From: DASTHS01 sp035718085
GTDB lineage: Bacteria > Actinomycetota > Acidimicrobiia > Acidimicrobiales > Palsa-688
Assembly (NCBI GenBank): GCA_035718085.1
Contig: DASTHS010000029.1
Span: 1-6,648, forward strand
DNA: 6,648 nucleotides
Direction of reading: 5' to 3'
This document shows positions 6,080 to 6,648 of this stretch, one piece after another. Each line of letters opens with the position of its first letter. Position 1 is the first letter of the stretch. The notes below the pieces were generated by a model. It was not told the DNA's origin. It ran no database searches and saw nothing but the letters and a program-made list of their open reading frames with translations. The translations under genes were made by a program, and so were the position numbers.

Positions 6080-6466
6080 GTGGTCCGTCGCACCCTGACC
6101 CTGCCCGTCGCACCGACCGAGCTGTGGCCTGTGCTGGCCGATCCCGGGTCGTGGCTCGGGGGCGACATGCGCTGGGCGCTGACCGAGGGCGGCCCGCTGC
6201 GCTTCGACGGCGCCGACGGGGAGCACCGCGACGGCCGGGTGGGCGAGGTGCGCCGCGCCGAGGTGCTGCGCTTCACGTGGTGGACCGACGGTGGCGAGGC
6301 CAGCGAGGTGACCTGGACGCTGGAGCCGTCGCCGGCCGGCACGGAGCTGACGGTGGAGGAAGTGCCGGTGGCGAAGCCGCCCGCAGCGACCTCCGCCCGC
6401 TGGGGTGCGGAGGACGACGCCGCCCTGGCGCGCCACCGCGACTTCCTCTGCGCCGTTTCCGCCTGA
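6080..6466 (+). CDS. SRPBCC/AHSA1-like domain protein
   Basis: The 128-residue protein has the pattern of the SRPBCC (START/Bet v 1-like) ligand-binding fold, in the AHSA1-like group. An opening beta strand leads into a helix with a W (RRTLTLPVAPTELWPVLADP, 3-22). Central strands include GRVGEVRRAEVLRFTWW, followed by SEVTWTLEPSPAGTELTVEE. A C-terminal helix (about 105-128) would close a hydrophobic pocket. No membrane segment or signal peptide is present, so it should be cytoplasmic. The GTG at 6080 is set by AGGAGG at 6069-6074, 5 nt upstream. The gene is followed 3 nt after its stop by an ArsR-family regulator, a recurrent pairing in actinobacteria. In such pairs the SRPBCC partner has no generally agreed function; binding a small hydrophobic molecule is plausible but unproven here. 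It is divergent from clpP across 99 bp containing two operator-like palindromes. The fold is reasonably sure; the ligand is unknown. Confidence 0.82.
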   Translation: MVRRTLTLPVAPTELWPVLADPGSWLGGDMRWALTEGGPLRFDGADGEHRDGRVGEVRRAEVLRFTWWTDGGEASEVTWTLEPSPAGTELTVEEVPVAKPPAATSARWGAEDDAALARHRDFLCAVSA

Positions 6467-6469
6467 CGG

Positions 6470-6648
6470 GTGGGCGACGTCGACGCGCTCTTCGCCGCGC
6501 TCGCCGACCCCACCCGCCGGCGGGTGCTCGACCGCCTGGCCGCCGAGGGCCCCCTCACCGCCACCGATCTGGCCCCCGCCTCGGGCGTCTCCCGCCAAGC
6601 GGTCGTCAAGCACCTGGCCACCCTCGAGGCCGCCGGCGTGGTCGAGCG
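6470..6648 (+). CDS. ArsR-family transcriptional repressor, 3' end cut by window
   Basis: The first 59 codons of a winged-helix regulator are present; the rest lies beyond the window. The start resembles ArsR proteins paired with SRPBCC genes: ALFAALADPTRRRVLDRLA (6-24), then a helix-turn-helix with LTATDLAPASGVSRQAVVKHL (29-49) and the following TLEAAGVVE. No metal-binding cysteines occur in the visible part, so a metal sensor of the classical ArsR/SmtB type is not indicated, although the missing half could change this. The GTG at 6470 sits 3 nt after the SRPBCC stop in the same frame, with no Shine-Dalgarno sequence, so translation is probably coupled. Its likely role is to repress its own operon and perhaps clpP-mftF through the GTGCAAC-N6-GTTGCAC sites, which is inference from proximity. 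Confidence 0.88.
   Translation, partial: MGDVDALFAALADPTRRRVLDRLAAEGPLTATDLAPASGVSRQAVVKHLATLEAAGVVE

Noticed and set aside
5981..6613. N-terminal extension of the clpP frame to about 420 codons
   Set aside because: The extension would run through the promoter, both palindromes and the SRPBCC gene. The ATG at 5980 has an ideal GGAGGT site and gives the normal ClpP N-terminus.
1..6648. Mobile elements, CRISPR arrays, tRNA or rRNA genes
   Set aside because: No transposase or integrase motifs, spaced direct repeats, tRNA-like folds or rRNA-like stretches were seen. Codon use and GC content are uniform across the window, with no sign of recent transfer.

Overview
The window looks like chromosomal DNA from a very GC-rich actinobacterium. 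Nearly every codon in the real genes ends in G or C, GTG starts are common, and one gene encodes a mycofactocin-type glycosyltransferase (MftF), a family centred on Actinobacteria. The PurB is the 456-residue E. coli-like type rather than the type I recall from Streptomyces. With the MftF this would fit a deep-branching actinobacterial class such as Acidimicrobiia, but that placement is inference.

Left part, + strand (133-3826): purB (adenylosuccinate lyase) is followed with a 4-nt overlap by pxpA, and 5 nt later by a fused pxpB-pxpC gene. The last two form the prokaryotic ATP-dependent 5-oxoprolinase, which recycles 5-oxoproline to glutamate. The three genes look like one translationally coupled operon. 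purB itself may be leaderless. A partial divergent reading frame runs off the left edge (78 to 1, minus strand).

Middle, minus strand (5980-3904): clpP (a ClpP-type serine protease subunit) is followed after 10 nt by a gene matching MftF, the glycosyltransferase that decorates the redox cofactor mycofactocin. No mftA-E genes are present in the window, so this copy is detached from a mycofactocin cluster as far as can be seen. It converges on pxpBC across a 77-bp gap.

Right part, + strand (6080 to the end): a small SRPBCC/AHSA1-like protein gene is followed 3 nt later by the start of an ArsR-family repressor cut by the window edge. The 99-bp region between clpP and the SRPBCC gene holds two copies of the inverted repeat GTGCAAC-N6-GTTGCAC with centres 41 bp apart. 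One half-site supplies the -35 hexamer of a well-formed clpP promoter (TTGCAC, 17 bp, TATAGT), and the second copy covers its predicted start site.

The most noteworthy unit is therefore a compact divergent module: an ArsR/SRPBCC pair facing a clpP-mftF operon across a twin-palindrome operator. No insertion sequences, CRISPR arrays or tRNA/rRNA genes were seen, and no gene-free stretch exceeds 300 bp.
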